NCBI RefSeq assembly: GCF_036013645.1
Contig: NZ_CP107869.1
Span: 10,292,001-10,356,000, forward strand
Source: Streptomyces sp. NBC_00490
Lineage (GTDB): Bacteria > Actinomycetota > Actinomycetes > Streptomycetales > Streptomycetaceae
Direction: 5' to 3'
DNA length: 64,000 nt
Part shown: piece by piece, positions 18,063-26,192 of the stretch
Layout: each line of letters starts with the position of its first letter
Numbering within the stretch: position 1 is the first letter of the stretch
Program-made: the position numbers and the translations under genes
The notes under the pieces: generated by a model
Told to the model about the DNA's origin: nothing
The model's database searches: none
Seen by the model: the letters and a program-made list of their open reading frames with translations, nothing else

Positions 18063-18441
18063 ATGCGCGAGCGCTAGCCGATACGAGGGTGGCCAGCCGA
18101 TCTCGCACCCCTATGGGCCCACCCGGGTTCGATATCCGGCAGCGCCGTCATAGGTCTTGGTCTCGGCGCGGCTGCGCTGCTCGTTCCGGGAGAGTAGTTG
18201 GCCGTTGCGTGCCACACTGTTCGTGCGCCCGCCAGGCTCCCCCGTCCTGGCGGGCGCAGCATTGTCGAGGCGCTCCTCTCTTTCGCGGAGCAACGCGGCG
18301 GATCCGCGTCGACGGCATGCAACGCGGGCCCGCCCGAATCCTCCCGGTGCCTGGGATGGATGCTGGTGAACGCGGGGCCGGTCAAGGGCTGCTGGTCATA
18401 GGGTGGTTGGTGACGTACGGCGGCACGGTGCGGGGGCACGG
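18063..18441. other. Intergenic interval upstream of the second TIR gene
   Basis: No convincing gene. It holds a strong GC-rich stem-loop (18224-18258, listed separately) and must contain the promoter of the second TIR-STAND gene. The end of the minus-strand helicase remnant's open frame fades out around 18070. Confidence 0.5.
18224..18258. terminator. 13-bp perfect GC-rich stem-loop
   Basis: Arms TGCGCCCGCCAGG and CCTGGCGGGCGCA pair perfectly around a 9-base loop (CTCCCCCGT). No run of T follows on either strand, as in many Streptomyces terminators. It sits between a helicase-tail remnant and the second TIR gene and may insulate that gene from upstream transcription. Confidence 0.55.
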
Positions 18442-20769
18442 ATGAGCGATACGGGGGCGTCGGACGGCACGTCGGACCAGGTGTGGTTCATCAGTCACGC
18501 CGGGGCGGACCGGGCGTGGGCGGAGTGGATCGCCTGGCAGCTGACGGAGGCCGGGCACCGGGTGGAGCTGGACGACTGGGACTGGGGTGCGGGCGACAAC
18601 TTCATCCTGAAGATGAACGCCGCCCTGGAGCGGGGCCGGATGCTGGCGTTGTTCTCTCCGGCCTACTTCGAGCTCGAGCGGTTCACCACGTCGGAGTGGA
18701 CCGCGGTCCTGGCCCGGAAGGAAAAGATCGTCCCGGTCCGCATCGAGGAGGCCACCCCGCCGCCGATCCTGAGTTCCCTCCTGGCCCCGGACCTGTTCGG
18801 ACTGCACGACCACGAGGCCCGCCAGGCGCTGCTGCGCGCGGTGAACGGCCCCACCAGACCCGGCACATCACCACCGCGCCCGCAGGGAATGCGCGCCCGG
18901 GCAGGCGACGAGAGTGGGCCGCGGCTGCCCGGCAGCCTGCCTGAGGTATGGAACCTGCCGGCCCGCAACGCGGCCTTCACCGGCCGCGACACCCTCCTGG
19001 CCCATCTTCACCAGCAGCTTGTACCAGCCAGTCGGGTCGCCGTCCACGCCCTCCACGGCCGGGGCGGGGTCGGCAAGACCCAGCTGGCGATCGAGTACGC
19101 GCACCGCTTCGCCGGCGCCTACGAATGCGCCTGGTGGATCGCCGCGGAAGACCCCGCCCTGATCCCCGACCAGCTGGCCCGGCTTGCTGCGGACAAAGAA
19201 CTCGTACCCGCAGCAACACCCGCGGCTGAGGCGATCGCCGCGCTCCTGCGCGAGCTGCGCACCCGGGACCGCTGGCTCCTCATCTTCGACAACGCCGAAA
19301 ACCCCGACGCCCTCGTCCCGTTCCTGCCCGGCGGAAGGGGCCACGTCCTGATCACCTCCCGCAACCCCCACTGGAACAACTACGCCGTCCCCCTCGACAT
19401 CGACACCCTCTCCCGCACCGAATCGGTGACCTTGCTGCGCGCCCAGGGCGCCGTCCTCACCGACGCGGACGCCGACCACATCGCCGCCACCCTCGACGAT
19501 CTCCCGCTGGCGCTGGCGCAGGCGGCCGCGCTGTTGACCCGGGGTTTGTCGGCGGCGGATCTTAAGGAGGAACTGGAGGCGAACCTGGTGCAGGTGATGG
19601 CGCAGGGGCATCCGTTCGGCTACCCGGCCGCGCTGGCCGCGCAGGTCCACCTCACTCGCACCCGCCTCAAGACTGACCACCCCAGTGCCGCCACGGTGGT
19701 GGATGCGCTGGCCCTGTTGGCACCCGAGCCCTTCCCCCTCACCACCTGCGCCGGCCACCTCCCTGACCAGACCTCTCCGCTACTGAAGGAGACGGTGGGT
19801 TCGCGGCTGGAGGCGGTGGGTGCGGTGGAGGTGGTCGCCCGGCATGGTCTGGCCCGCGTCCAGGGCGGCACTCTGCAACTGCACCGCCTGACCCAGGACA
19901 TGCTGAAGGGGCAGATGACCGGCCAGGAGCACGACCGGGCGGTGGCGGATGCCGAAGCACTCCTGACCGCGGCATACCCCGGCCGGACCGGTGAGCCGCG
20001 GTCCTGGCCGGCCTGGCAGGTTCTGCTCCCGCACGCCCTGGCCCTCGACCCCGCCCTGCTCACCACCAGCTGGGGACGGTACGTGGTGGGGGTGGCGTGC
20101 TGGTATCTGATGGACCGCGGGCAGGCCCGCCCGGCCCGGGAGCGGCTGCAACGGCTGTATGACACCTGCCTGCAGCAGCTGGACCCGGACCACGACGACA
20201 CCCTGCATGCCGCCCACAACCTGGCTCGCGCCTACCACGACACCCAAGACCATGAACAGGCCCTCGCTTTGGACGAGGACACCCTCGCCCGCCGCCGACG
20301 CCTCTACGGTGACGACCACCCCGACACCCTGGTCAGCGCCCACAGCCTTGCCGTCCGGTTGTGGTCGCTGGGACGGCACGAGGAAGCTCTCGCCCTGGAC
20401 GAGAAGACGCTGGAGACGCGCAGTCGGGTGTTGGGATCGGAGGATCCGAACACACTGCTCACGTCGACCGCACTGGTTGTCCGATTGGCGGATGTGGGTC
20501 GGGTGGATGAGGCGGTGGTGCTGGGGGAGGGGACGTTGGAGGTGCAGCGTCGGGTGTTGGGGTCGGAGCATCCGGGCGCGCTGCTCACGGCGTACAACCT
20601 GGCCATCTGTTTGGCGGATGTGGGTCGGGTGGATGAGGCGGTGGCGTTGGGGGAGGAGACGCTGGAGGTGCGCCGTCGGGCGTTGGGCTCGGACCATCCG
20701 GACACGCTGAACGCATTCGGTGCGCTGGAGTGGCTGAAGCGGAAGCAGGCTGAGGGCGAAAAGTCCTGA
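18442..20769 (+). CDS. TIR-NB-ARC-TPR protein (STAND), copy 2
   Basis: A 775-residue paralogue of the protein at 15173, alignable along nearly its whole length. It has the TIR domain WFISHAGADRAWAEWIAWQL with RFTTSEW at the putative catalytic Glu, then Walker A GRGGVGKT, Walker B RWLLIFDNAENP, the ITSRNPHW sensor and the PLALAQAAALL motif. TPRs follow with about three 42-residue units, one or two fewer than copy 1. The linker after the TIR domain and the region after Walker A diverge most. ATG at 18442. The two genes with their trailing helicase-tail fragments look like an imperfect tandem duplication of about 2.9 kb; divergence of the TPRs could give different trigger specificity. Confidence 0.88.
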   Translation: MSDTGASDGTSDQVWFISHAGADRAWAEWIAWQLTEAGHRVELDDWDWGAGDNFILKMNAALERGRMLALFSPAYFELERFTTSEWTAVLARKEKIVPVRIEEATPPPILSSLLAPDLFGLHDHEARQALLRAVNGPTRPGTSPPRPQGMRARAGDESGPRLPGSLPEVWNLPARNAAFTGRDTLLAHLHQQLVPASRVAVHALHGRGGVGKTQLAIEYAHRFAGAYECAWWIAAEDPALIPDQLARLAADKELVPAATPAAEAIAALLRELRTRDRWLLIFDNAENPDALVPFLPGGRGHVLITSRNPHWNNYAVPLDIDTLSRTESVTLLRAQGAVLTDADADHIAATLDDLPLALAQAAALLTRGLSAADLKEELEANLVQVMAQGHPFGYPAALAAQVHLTRTRLKTDHPSAATVVDALALLAPEPFPLTTCAGHLPDQTSPLLKETVGSRLEAVGAVEVVARHGLARVQGGTLQLHRLTQDMLKGQMTGQEHDRAVADAEALLTAAYPGRTGEPRSWPAWQVLLPHALALDPALLTTSWGRYVVGVACWYLMDRGQARPARERLQRLYDTCLQQLDPDHDDTLHAAHNLARAYHDTQDHEQALALDEDTLARRRRLYGDDHPDTLVSAHSLAVRLWSLGRHEEALALDEKTLETRSRVLGSEDPNTLLTSTALVVRLADVGRVDEAVVLGEGTLEVQRRVLGSEHPGALLTAYNLAICLADVGRVDEAVALGEETLEVRRRALGSDHPDTLNAFGALEWLKRKQAEGEKS

Positions 20770-20795
20770 CCCCGTTACCCCCGGCCTGTGATCTT

Positions 20796-21215
20796 CTACC
20801 AGCGCATGCCGAGGGCATCGAGATCCGCACGCCGCTCGGCCGGCAGTCTGGCCGCACGGCGCCGCGTGTTGTCCAGGAAGGACCCGAGCCTGATCTCCTC
20901 GCCGTCGACGACCTCGACGTGCTCGCGCGCCGGCGGCGAGTGCCGTTCCCGCGCGTGGAACTGACGGGCGGCCGCGAGGTTGGCCGTCCACCGGTCGCTC
21001 TGCGAACGCCGTACTGGCACCGCCACGGCCTGGCTCTCGGAATCACACCGAGCGTCTCCAGCAGGTATTGCCGGCCGGGCAGGAGCCGGTCCCACTTGGG
21101 AAAGCCGCACCGATCGGAACTCGCGTCCGCGCTCAGGGGCGACGCCCAGGCTCTCCAGGCGGTAGCGCTGGGCCGGTGTCAGCTCGTCCCACCTGGCTAC
21201 ATGCCCTGCCCTTCG
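20796..21215 (-). pseudogene. C-terminal remnant of a helicase-associated domain gene, copy 3
   Basis: The minus strand ends IRLGSFLDNTRRRAARLPAERRADLDALGMRW, nearly identical to copy 1. Further upstream GHVARWDELTPAQRYRLESLGV is a second HA unit. Between them the expected KWDRLLPGRQYLLETLGV lies in a different frame, so at least two frameshifts are present. It is convergent with the second TIR gene, 26 bases from its stop, exactly the arrangement seen for copy 2 and the first TIR gene. Confidence 0.75.
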
Positions 21216-21303
21216 AGACCGGTCGGCTTTGCTGCGCCAGCACTGCATCCTCGAGCAATCCACATCACGTCGCCTCCCTTCAGTACCGTCCCAAAGCCCG
21301 CTC

Positions 21304-21639
21304 TCAGCGACCGAGACGGATCCTGAACGGTCCGATGTAAAGGGCCGTGCCCTCAAAGGCGTTCGCCACTTCACGGGGGAAGGAAGCGGGAGGCATGGTG
21401 GACTGCTCTACATCGATCAGCGGAAACTGCGCACATCGCACCGGCTTCTCTTCCCCATCGACGAGGACCGTCACCGTGACGGACTGGCCCCGTCGGAGAA
21501 GAGCCGGCTTGATGATGAGGCCTCCGCGGTGCCTGCCTCCGGTGCCTGGGATCAGCGTCTGCCATGTTGCTCGCTCGCAGGGACGCCCTTCGGGGTGACA
21601 GCCACTGCGACGGCCCTCGATGCCCCGGAGGGCCTGTCA
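21304..21639 (-). pseudogene. C-terminal fragment of an unknown beta-rich protein
   Basis: The minus-strand frame closed by TGA at 21304-21306 encodes a natural-looking tail (ATWQTLIPGTGG, then GGLIIKPALLRRGQSVTVTVLVDGE, then GTALYIGPFRIRLGR) with good codon bias. Upstream it is bounded by an in-frame stop near 21640 and has no plausible start. It looks like the 3' end of a gene whose 5' part was lost, perhaps with a membrane-anchored beta domain such as in the product of the 10013 gene; that comparison is loose. Confidence 0.45.
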
Positions 21640-21740
21640 CATGGCAGCCGGGAGGCCGCGAACACCGCAGGGCGGTCTGGGAGCCGACTGCCGACTTCTG
21701 GCGGCAACACCGGCCCATTCATTCGAGGAACATTCCCCCG

Positions 21741-22763
21741 TCACGCGGGCGGCAGGTTGAACGGCGTGACCACGTGGATCGCCGAGGGCAGGGGCGGGCC
21801 GCCGTCCGGCAGTGCCTTGTTGGCGCGCATGATGGTCTGGCAAGCGCGGCGCACGTCCTGGCGCAGATCGTGGTGGAGCACCGCAGAGAGACGGCGCTCG
21901 CGCAGGAGACGGGTGTTGTCGTGATCGAGATCGTGCGCGATGAAGACGGCACACGGCCTGCCCAGCGCGTCGAAGGCGTCCAGCGTGGCAAAGTTGCCCC
22001 CTCCCATCGAGTAGACCGCGACGATGTCCTCGTCGCGCTTGAGCGCCTCGAGCACCAGGTCGCGCTGGGTGGCGTCCAGGCCGTCGCTGTCGGTGACCTC
22101 CACCAGTGAGCGTCTGGGCTGCGCGAGGCGCATCGCGCTGCGGAATCCCATGTCGCGTTCCTCCTCGCCTCGGAAGGAGCCCCGGCTGATGGTGGTGAGC
22201 ACATTGCCGGGTCGGCCGCCGAGCCACTGTTCGAGAAGGTAGGCGGCGGTGGCGCCTGCCGCGCGGTTATCGATGCCGACGTAGGCCAGGCGCGCGCTGT
22301 GGGGCAGGTCGGTCACCAAGGTGACCACAGGGATGCCGGCCGCGGCCAGTCGCCCTACGGCGGCGGCGACCTCAGGCACGTCGGGAGCCTTGAGGATCAC
22401 ACCCTGCGTGCCACGCTTGGCGATCTTGTCGAGGATGCCGGTCATCTCGCCGGGCGGGCAGGTCTCGCGGAAGTGGAAACGTGAGCGGACGACGGCGGGG
22501 TGCAGGGCAGGCAGTTCGGCCTCGAGCGCCTCGCGTACGGCGGCGGAGAACCGCTCCGGTGCCTGCATCACGATGTCGATCATGAAGGTGTGGCCCCCGA
22601 TGCGGACCTGGGTCTGCTGACGGTCCAGGTCTTTGATCGCTTGATGCACTTCCCTGATCGTGCTTTCGGTGACGCTGCCCCGGTTGTTGAGCACCCGGTC
22701 GACCGTCGCGGTGCTCAGTCCGGCCTGCCGGGCGATTTCCCTGATGGGGTAGGGGTGGCGCAT
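21741..22763 (-). CDS. LacI-family transcriptional regulator
   Basis: A 340-residue protein beginning MRHPYPIREIARQAGLSTATVDRVLNNRG, the classical LacI helix-turn-helix and hinge. The rest is a periplasmic-binding-protein-like sensor domain (GVILKAPDVPEV, AYVGIDNRAAGATAAYLLEQ, AVFIAHDLDHDNTRLL) resembling regulators of the ribose/inositol class. The ATG at 22763 was chosen because the HTH then starts at residue 6. It is divergent from the dioxygenase gene at 22873, with 109 bases between them, making that gene the likely target and a sugar- or polyol-like compound the likely ligand. Confidence 0.93.
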   Translation of the reverse strand: MRHPYPIREIARQAGLSTATVDRVLNNRGSVTESTIREVHQAIKDLDRQQTQVRIGGHTFMIDIVMQAPERFSAAVREALEAELPALHPAVVRSRFHFRETCPPGEMTGILDKIAKRGTQGVILKAPDVPEVAAAVGRLAAAGIPVVTLVTDLPHSARLAYVGIDNRAAGATAAYLLEQWLGGRPGNVLTTISRGSFRGEEERDMGFRSAMRLAQPRRSLVEVTDSDGLDATQRDLVLEALKRDEDIVAVYSMGGGNFATLDAFDALGRPCAVFIAHDLDHDNTRLLRERRLSAVLHHDLRQDVRRACQTIMRANKALPDGGPPLPSAIHVVTPFNLPPA

Positions 22764-22872
22764 GACGGTTCCCTGAAGACGATGATGGACTTTTGATTTA
22801 TTCGAGAGGATTGATTGATGGGCGTGATCCCTCAAGACTGGCAGAAATGCAGGCACTGCGAAAGGACCCCGC

Positions 22873-24051
22873 ATGTCCCTCACCGCTGCGCGATCACGGA
22901 CTTGGCTGACCGAGGACGACTGCGATCTCGACGCGTTCCGCTTGCTCGTCGAGCAGGACGCCGACCCGGCCGACCACCCTCTGGCAGAGCGAGTCGAGCA
23001 GAATGTTCCCCTCTACGACAGCGACCGGCTCCGTAGCCTGACGGCTACCGCTGACGGCCGACGCGAGGTACAGACCGAGCTGATCAGGGCGCTCCTCGAC
23101 GGACCCGGCATCGTGCTCTTCAAGGGCGCCTTCCCCGACGCGACGGTCGTGGACCGGGCTTCCGAGGCCTTCACCGCGCTGATTGAGGAGGAGCGCGCGG
23201 GCGGCACCGCCCGCGGCGATCACTTCGCCAAGCCGGGCGCCAACGACCGAGTCTGGAATGCACTGGACAAGGTGGCCGTACGGTCCCCCGAGGTGTTCGC
23301 CGACTACTACGCCAACGACATGCTGGCGCTGATCTCCGAGGCCTGGCTGGGCCCTGCCTACCAGGTGACCTCCCAGGTCAACGTCGTCAACCCGGGCGGG
23401 GCCGCGCAAAGCGTGCACCGCGACTACCACCTCGGTTTCCTCACCCAGGAACGCGTCGCGGCCTATCCGGCGCATGTCCACCGCTTGTCGCCCGTGCTCA
23501 CCCTCCAGGGCGCCGTCGCCCACTGCGACATGCCCGTCGAGTCCGGCCCGACGCTCTACCTGCCGCACTCGCAGAAGTACGAGCCCGGTTACCTCGCCTG
23601 GCGACTCCCGCAGTTCGTCGAGTACTTCGATGCCCACCATGTCCAGCTCCCCTTGGCCAAGGGCGACGCGGCCTTCTTCAACCCCGCGCTCTTCCATGCC
23701 GCCGGACACAACCGCTCGCACGCCATCCGGCGCATGGCCAACCTGCTGCAGATCTCCTCCGCATTCGGCCGCGCCATGGAGACAGTGGACCGCGAGGCGA
23801 TGGCGAACGCGCTCTTCCCGGTGCTGCTGCGGCGCAAGGCCGAGGGGGTTTCGCAGGACTGGCTTCGCCGCGTGGTCGCCGCCACTGCTGAGGGCTACCC
23901 CTTCCCCACCAACTTGGACCTCGACCCCCCGGTCGACGGTCTCGCACCGCCCTCCCAGGCGCACACTGTCTGGCAAGCCGTAACCGAGGGCTGGACCCAC
24001 GACCGACTGCGCCAGGAACTGCAGGCTGGCGCCGAGCGCCGCCGCGGCTGA
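22873..24051 (+). CDS. Phytanoyl-CoA dioxygenase (PhyH)-family protein
   Basis: A 392-residue Fe(II)/2-oxoglutarate oxygenase-like protein. The metal facial triad is visible as His182-x-Asp184 (VHRDYHLG) and a distal His in ALFHAAGHN (His275 or His279), with Arg281 just beyond as a candidate 2-oxoglutarate anchor. PhyH enzymes hydroxylate small substrates. ATG at 22873 follows GAAAGGA. A TTG-started chimera containing an SDR N-terminus begins 17 bases after its stop, so the ancestral operon was probably PhyH-SDR under LacI control, in keeping with a polyol or sugar-derivative catabolic unit. Confidence 0.88.
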   Translation: MSLTAARSRTWLTEDDCDLDAFRLLVEQDADPADHPLAERVEQNVPLYDSDRLRSLTATADGRREVQTELIRALLDGPGIVLFKGAFPDATVVDRASEAFTALIEEERAGGTARGDHFAKPGANDRVWNALDKVAVRSPEVFADYYANDMLALISEAWLGPAYQVTSQVNVVNPGGAAQSVHRDYHLGFLTQERVAAYPAHVHRLSPVLTLQGAVAHCDMPVESGPTLYLPHSQKYEPGYLAWRLPQFVEYFDAHHVQLPLAKGDAAFFNPALFHAAGHNRSHAIRRMANLLQISSAFGRAMETVDREAMANALFPVLLRRKAEGVSQDWLRRVVAATAEGYPFPTNLDLDPPVDGLAPPSQAHTVWQAVTEGWTHDRLRQELQAGAERRRG

Positions 24052-24067
24052 AAGGGGCACAGCACTC

Positions 24068-24520
24068 TTGGCACTTCTTCAGAGCAAGATCGTTCTGGTC
24101 AACGGTGGCAGCCAGGGCGTCGGAGCCGGCATCGTGCAGGCCGCCGTACGGGAAGGTGCGACCGTCGTCTTCGCCGGCCGCCGGGTCGAGGAGCTCGCCG
24201 GATCGATCATGATCGCCGCGCTCACGTTTTCCTTCCTGGCCAGCATCGGGGCGAATCCGGCGGCCCCCGACAGCATGACGAGCCAGGCGACTGTCCAGCT
24301 CCAGAGCGGTACACCGTTCCTGTCCGACACCCAGCTGGAGACCGCCCTCAATGAAGCCAACGTGAGCCCGCAGGTGTCCCAGGCGGCACTGGACGCGAAC
24401 GCCGCCGCCAGGCTCGACGGCCTGAGCGCGGCGCTCGCCATCCTGGCCTTTGCTGCGCTGCTGGCCCTCTTCTTCACCCAGAGGATTCCGTCGGCCCAGC
24501 TGCGCTCGAAGGAGCGGTAA
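24068..24520 (+). pseudogene. SDR N-terminus fused in frame to an MFS C-terminus (deletion chimera)
   Basis: Residues 1-45 (MALLQSKIVLVNGGSQGVGAG ... VVFAGRRVEELAGS) are the first beta-alpha-beta of a short-chain dehydrogenase with its nucleotide-binding glycine motif. From about residue 46 the sequence abruptly becomes the end of a major-facilitator drug transporter: a membrane helix, the loop NPAAPDSMTSQATVQLQSG, and a last helix AALAILAFAALLALFFTQRIP. A deletion joining two genes in frame near 24205 is the simplest explanation. TTG start at 24068 with AAAGGGG about 10 bases upstream. Neither activity can survive. Confidence 0.8.
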
Positions 24521-24568
24521 CCGCTGCTTGCGCATGCGGGAGCCGGTTCGGGCGGCCAGCATGGAGGC

Positions 24569-25537
24569 ATGGCTGTCATCCCGCTGTCACGGACCCGCTC
24601 AGCGGCTGTCGCGGCCCTTCTGGCAGCGGCCCTGAGCGCCGTGCCGAGCGGGCCCGCCCACGCCTTCACCGGCGGCAACCACGAGGACATCACTCGGGCC
24701 GCACTGCCCTGGGAGCCCGTCACGCTGACCGCGATGGCCGACGCCCGCGACGGGGCGGTCAATGCCAACGACCACCGCCCCTACTTCGACGTTGGTCCCC
24801 TGCACTGCGACAACGCCGACTACCTCGACCCCCGCCATGCCCCCGGCTACCCGCGCACCCGGGATGAGGCCACCACCGAGCTCCTTGCGTGCATCCGTAC
24901 CTCGGTCGCCCGCTTCCGCGGCGCCGTCCGAGCCGCCGACGGCCTCGTCGGCGCGGACGGCACGGTGCGCGCCGACCAGAGCGATCTCTCCTCCCCCTGC
25001 ACATGGGATGGGAAGGCCGGGCGAGCCAAATGCGCCGTCCTCGAACAGCTGGGCCGCGGCTGGCACCAGATCGAGGACTTCTACTCGCACTCCAACTGGA
25101 GCGACCGGGCCGCCCGCGGCCCGATCGGCCTCGACAACCCGCCCGGCCTGGAGCGTACGGGCCTCGCGCCGTTCCTTGACATCCGCCGCTACAGCGCCAT
25201 GGACGACGCCGATTGGACCCGGGACGCGCGGGCTCGTATCCCCTCGGATCTCGCCACCGGCTGCTACCCAGACTTCGATTCGGCCGGCGTCAAACCGGCC
25301 GACTGCGAGGGCCGTGTCTCCCACAACCGTGCCCTGAACAAGGACACCTCCGCCTCCGCCCGCTCGAAGACCGGCGACAACTTCCGCCGCGCGAGGGCCG
25401 GGGCCACCGCCGAGGTCACCCGCCAGTGGAACGACTTCAAGGCTGAACTGCTCGCGGCGTACCCCGATCACGGGCGCGGCGCACACATGATCTGCGCGCT
25501 CGTCCACGACGACCCGGCCACCGCCTGCCGCTCCTGA
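24569..25537 (+). CDS. Secreted CinY/HET-C-like protein
   Basis: A 322-residue protein with a signal peptide (MAVIPLSRTRSAAVAALLAA..., cleavage after AHA at about residue 32). The mature start FTGGNHEDITRAAL and the motif His166-Q-I-E-D-F-Y-S-His174-S-N-W177 are those of HET-C/VWA7-like proteins, including CinY encoded by lantibiotic clusters. The pattern of His, Glu and Asp recalls zinc-dependent phospholipase C enzymes, so a hydrolase fold acting outside the cell is plausible. Several Cys pairs suggest disulphides. No biosynthetic genes accompany it. The assignment to CinY rests on motif recall. Confidence 0.7.
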   Translation: MAVIPLSRTRSAAVAALLAAALSAVPSGPAHAFTGGNHEDITRAALPWEPVTLTAMADARDGAVNANDHRPYFDVGPLHCDNADYLDPRHAPGYPRTRDEATTELLACIRTSVARFRGAVRAADGLVGADGTVRADQSDLSSPCTWDGKAGRAKCAVLEQLGRGWHQIEDFYSHSNWSDRAARGPIGLDNPPGLERTGLAPFLDIRRYSAMDDADWTRDARARIPSDLATGCYPDFDSAGVKPADCEGRVSHNRALNKDTSASARSKTGDNFRRARAGATAEVTRQWNDFKAELLAAYPDHGRGAHMICALVHDDPATACRS

Positions 25538-25763
25538 CCTGCCCGGAGCAGGCGATGAGCTCGTAGAGGCTCCTGCCCACGGTCCACAGCCCGAGGGCGA
25601 GGCACGTAAGGACGATCCCCTGCGGACGGGTCGCACGCCCGCCTCGAAGACCATGAAAGCCGTGTCGCCCAACGGCCGTTTCGTTGTGGAACATTGCTCT
25701 CGCTCCGGGCTCTGACAGCTACGATATGTATGCGGCTGGTCACAGGTGCGACACGGGGGAAGC

Positions 25764-26192
25764 ATGCGGATCATCATCACCGTGCGGGACGACAATGCTC
25801 GGCGTGATGGAGCGGCCCCGTGCGTGCTGCTGCGGCAATGGTTGGACGAGCAGCCCGAGTTACGCGGCCGGACGCGGCGGCAGACGGTCGCGATTCCCCC
25901 TCCGGGTGAGATGGGAGTGGCCGCCGACGCCCTGCTCGCACTCCTCGAACCCGGTGGTGTGGCGGCGGCGTTCGCCGGGGCGGTGGTGGCCTGGGCCCAG
26001 ACCCGCAGGGGCAGTCAGACGATCACGGTCCGGCAGAGTGATGGCCGGGAAGTCACCATCGTGTCCACGCATGTCAGGGGCATGGACGCCGAGCAATCCG
26101 CGGATCTGGCACGGCGGTTGGTCGCCGACCTCATGACCCCGACGCAGGAGCCGACCGACACTCCTGGCGTCAGCCTCCAGCCGCCTGAGTGA
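25764..26192 (+). CDS. Effector-associated constant component EACC1-like protein
   Basis: A 142-residue protein, ATG at 25764 with GGGGGA 3 bases upstream. The core (GVAADALLALLEPGGVAAAFAGAVVAWAQTRRGSQTITVRQSDGREVTI) has the helix-then-two-strands pattern of the effector-associated constant component 1 family, small adaptors always encoded beside variable effectors in actinobacterial conflict systems. Its stop overlaps the start of the caspase-STAND gene (GTGA, bases 26189-26192), so the two are translationally coupled and probably act in one complex. Confidence 0.75.
   Translation: MRIIITVRDDNARRDGAAPCVLLRQWLDEQPELRGRTRRQTVAIPPPGEMGVAADALLALLEPGGVAAAFAGAVVAWAQTRRGSQTITVRQSDGREVTIVSTHVRGMDAEQSADLARRLVADLMTPTQEPTDTPGVSLQPPE

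Noticed and set aside
18123..18139. A 5-bp stem with TTCGATA loop resembling a tRNA T-arm
   Set aside because: No acceptor, anticodon or D-arm can be folded around it, so it is not a tRNA; an attachment-site remnant is possible but unsupported.
22894..24060. A 388-codon minus-strand open frame opposite the PhyH gene
   Set aside because: The plus strand shows the complete metal triad and normal codon bias; the minus frame is its shadow.
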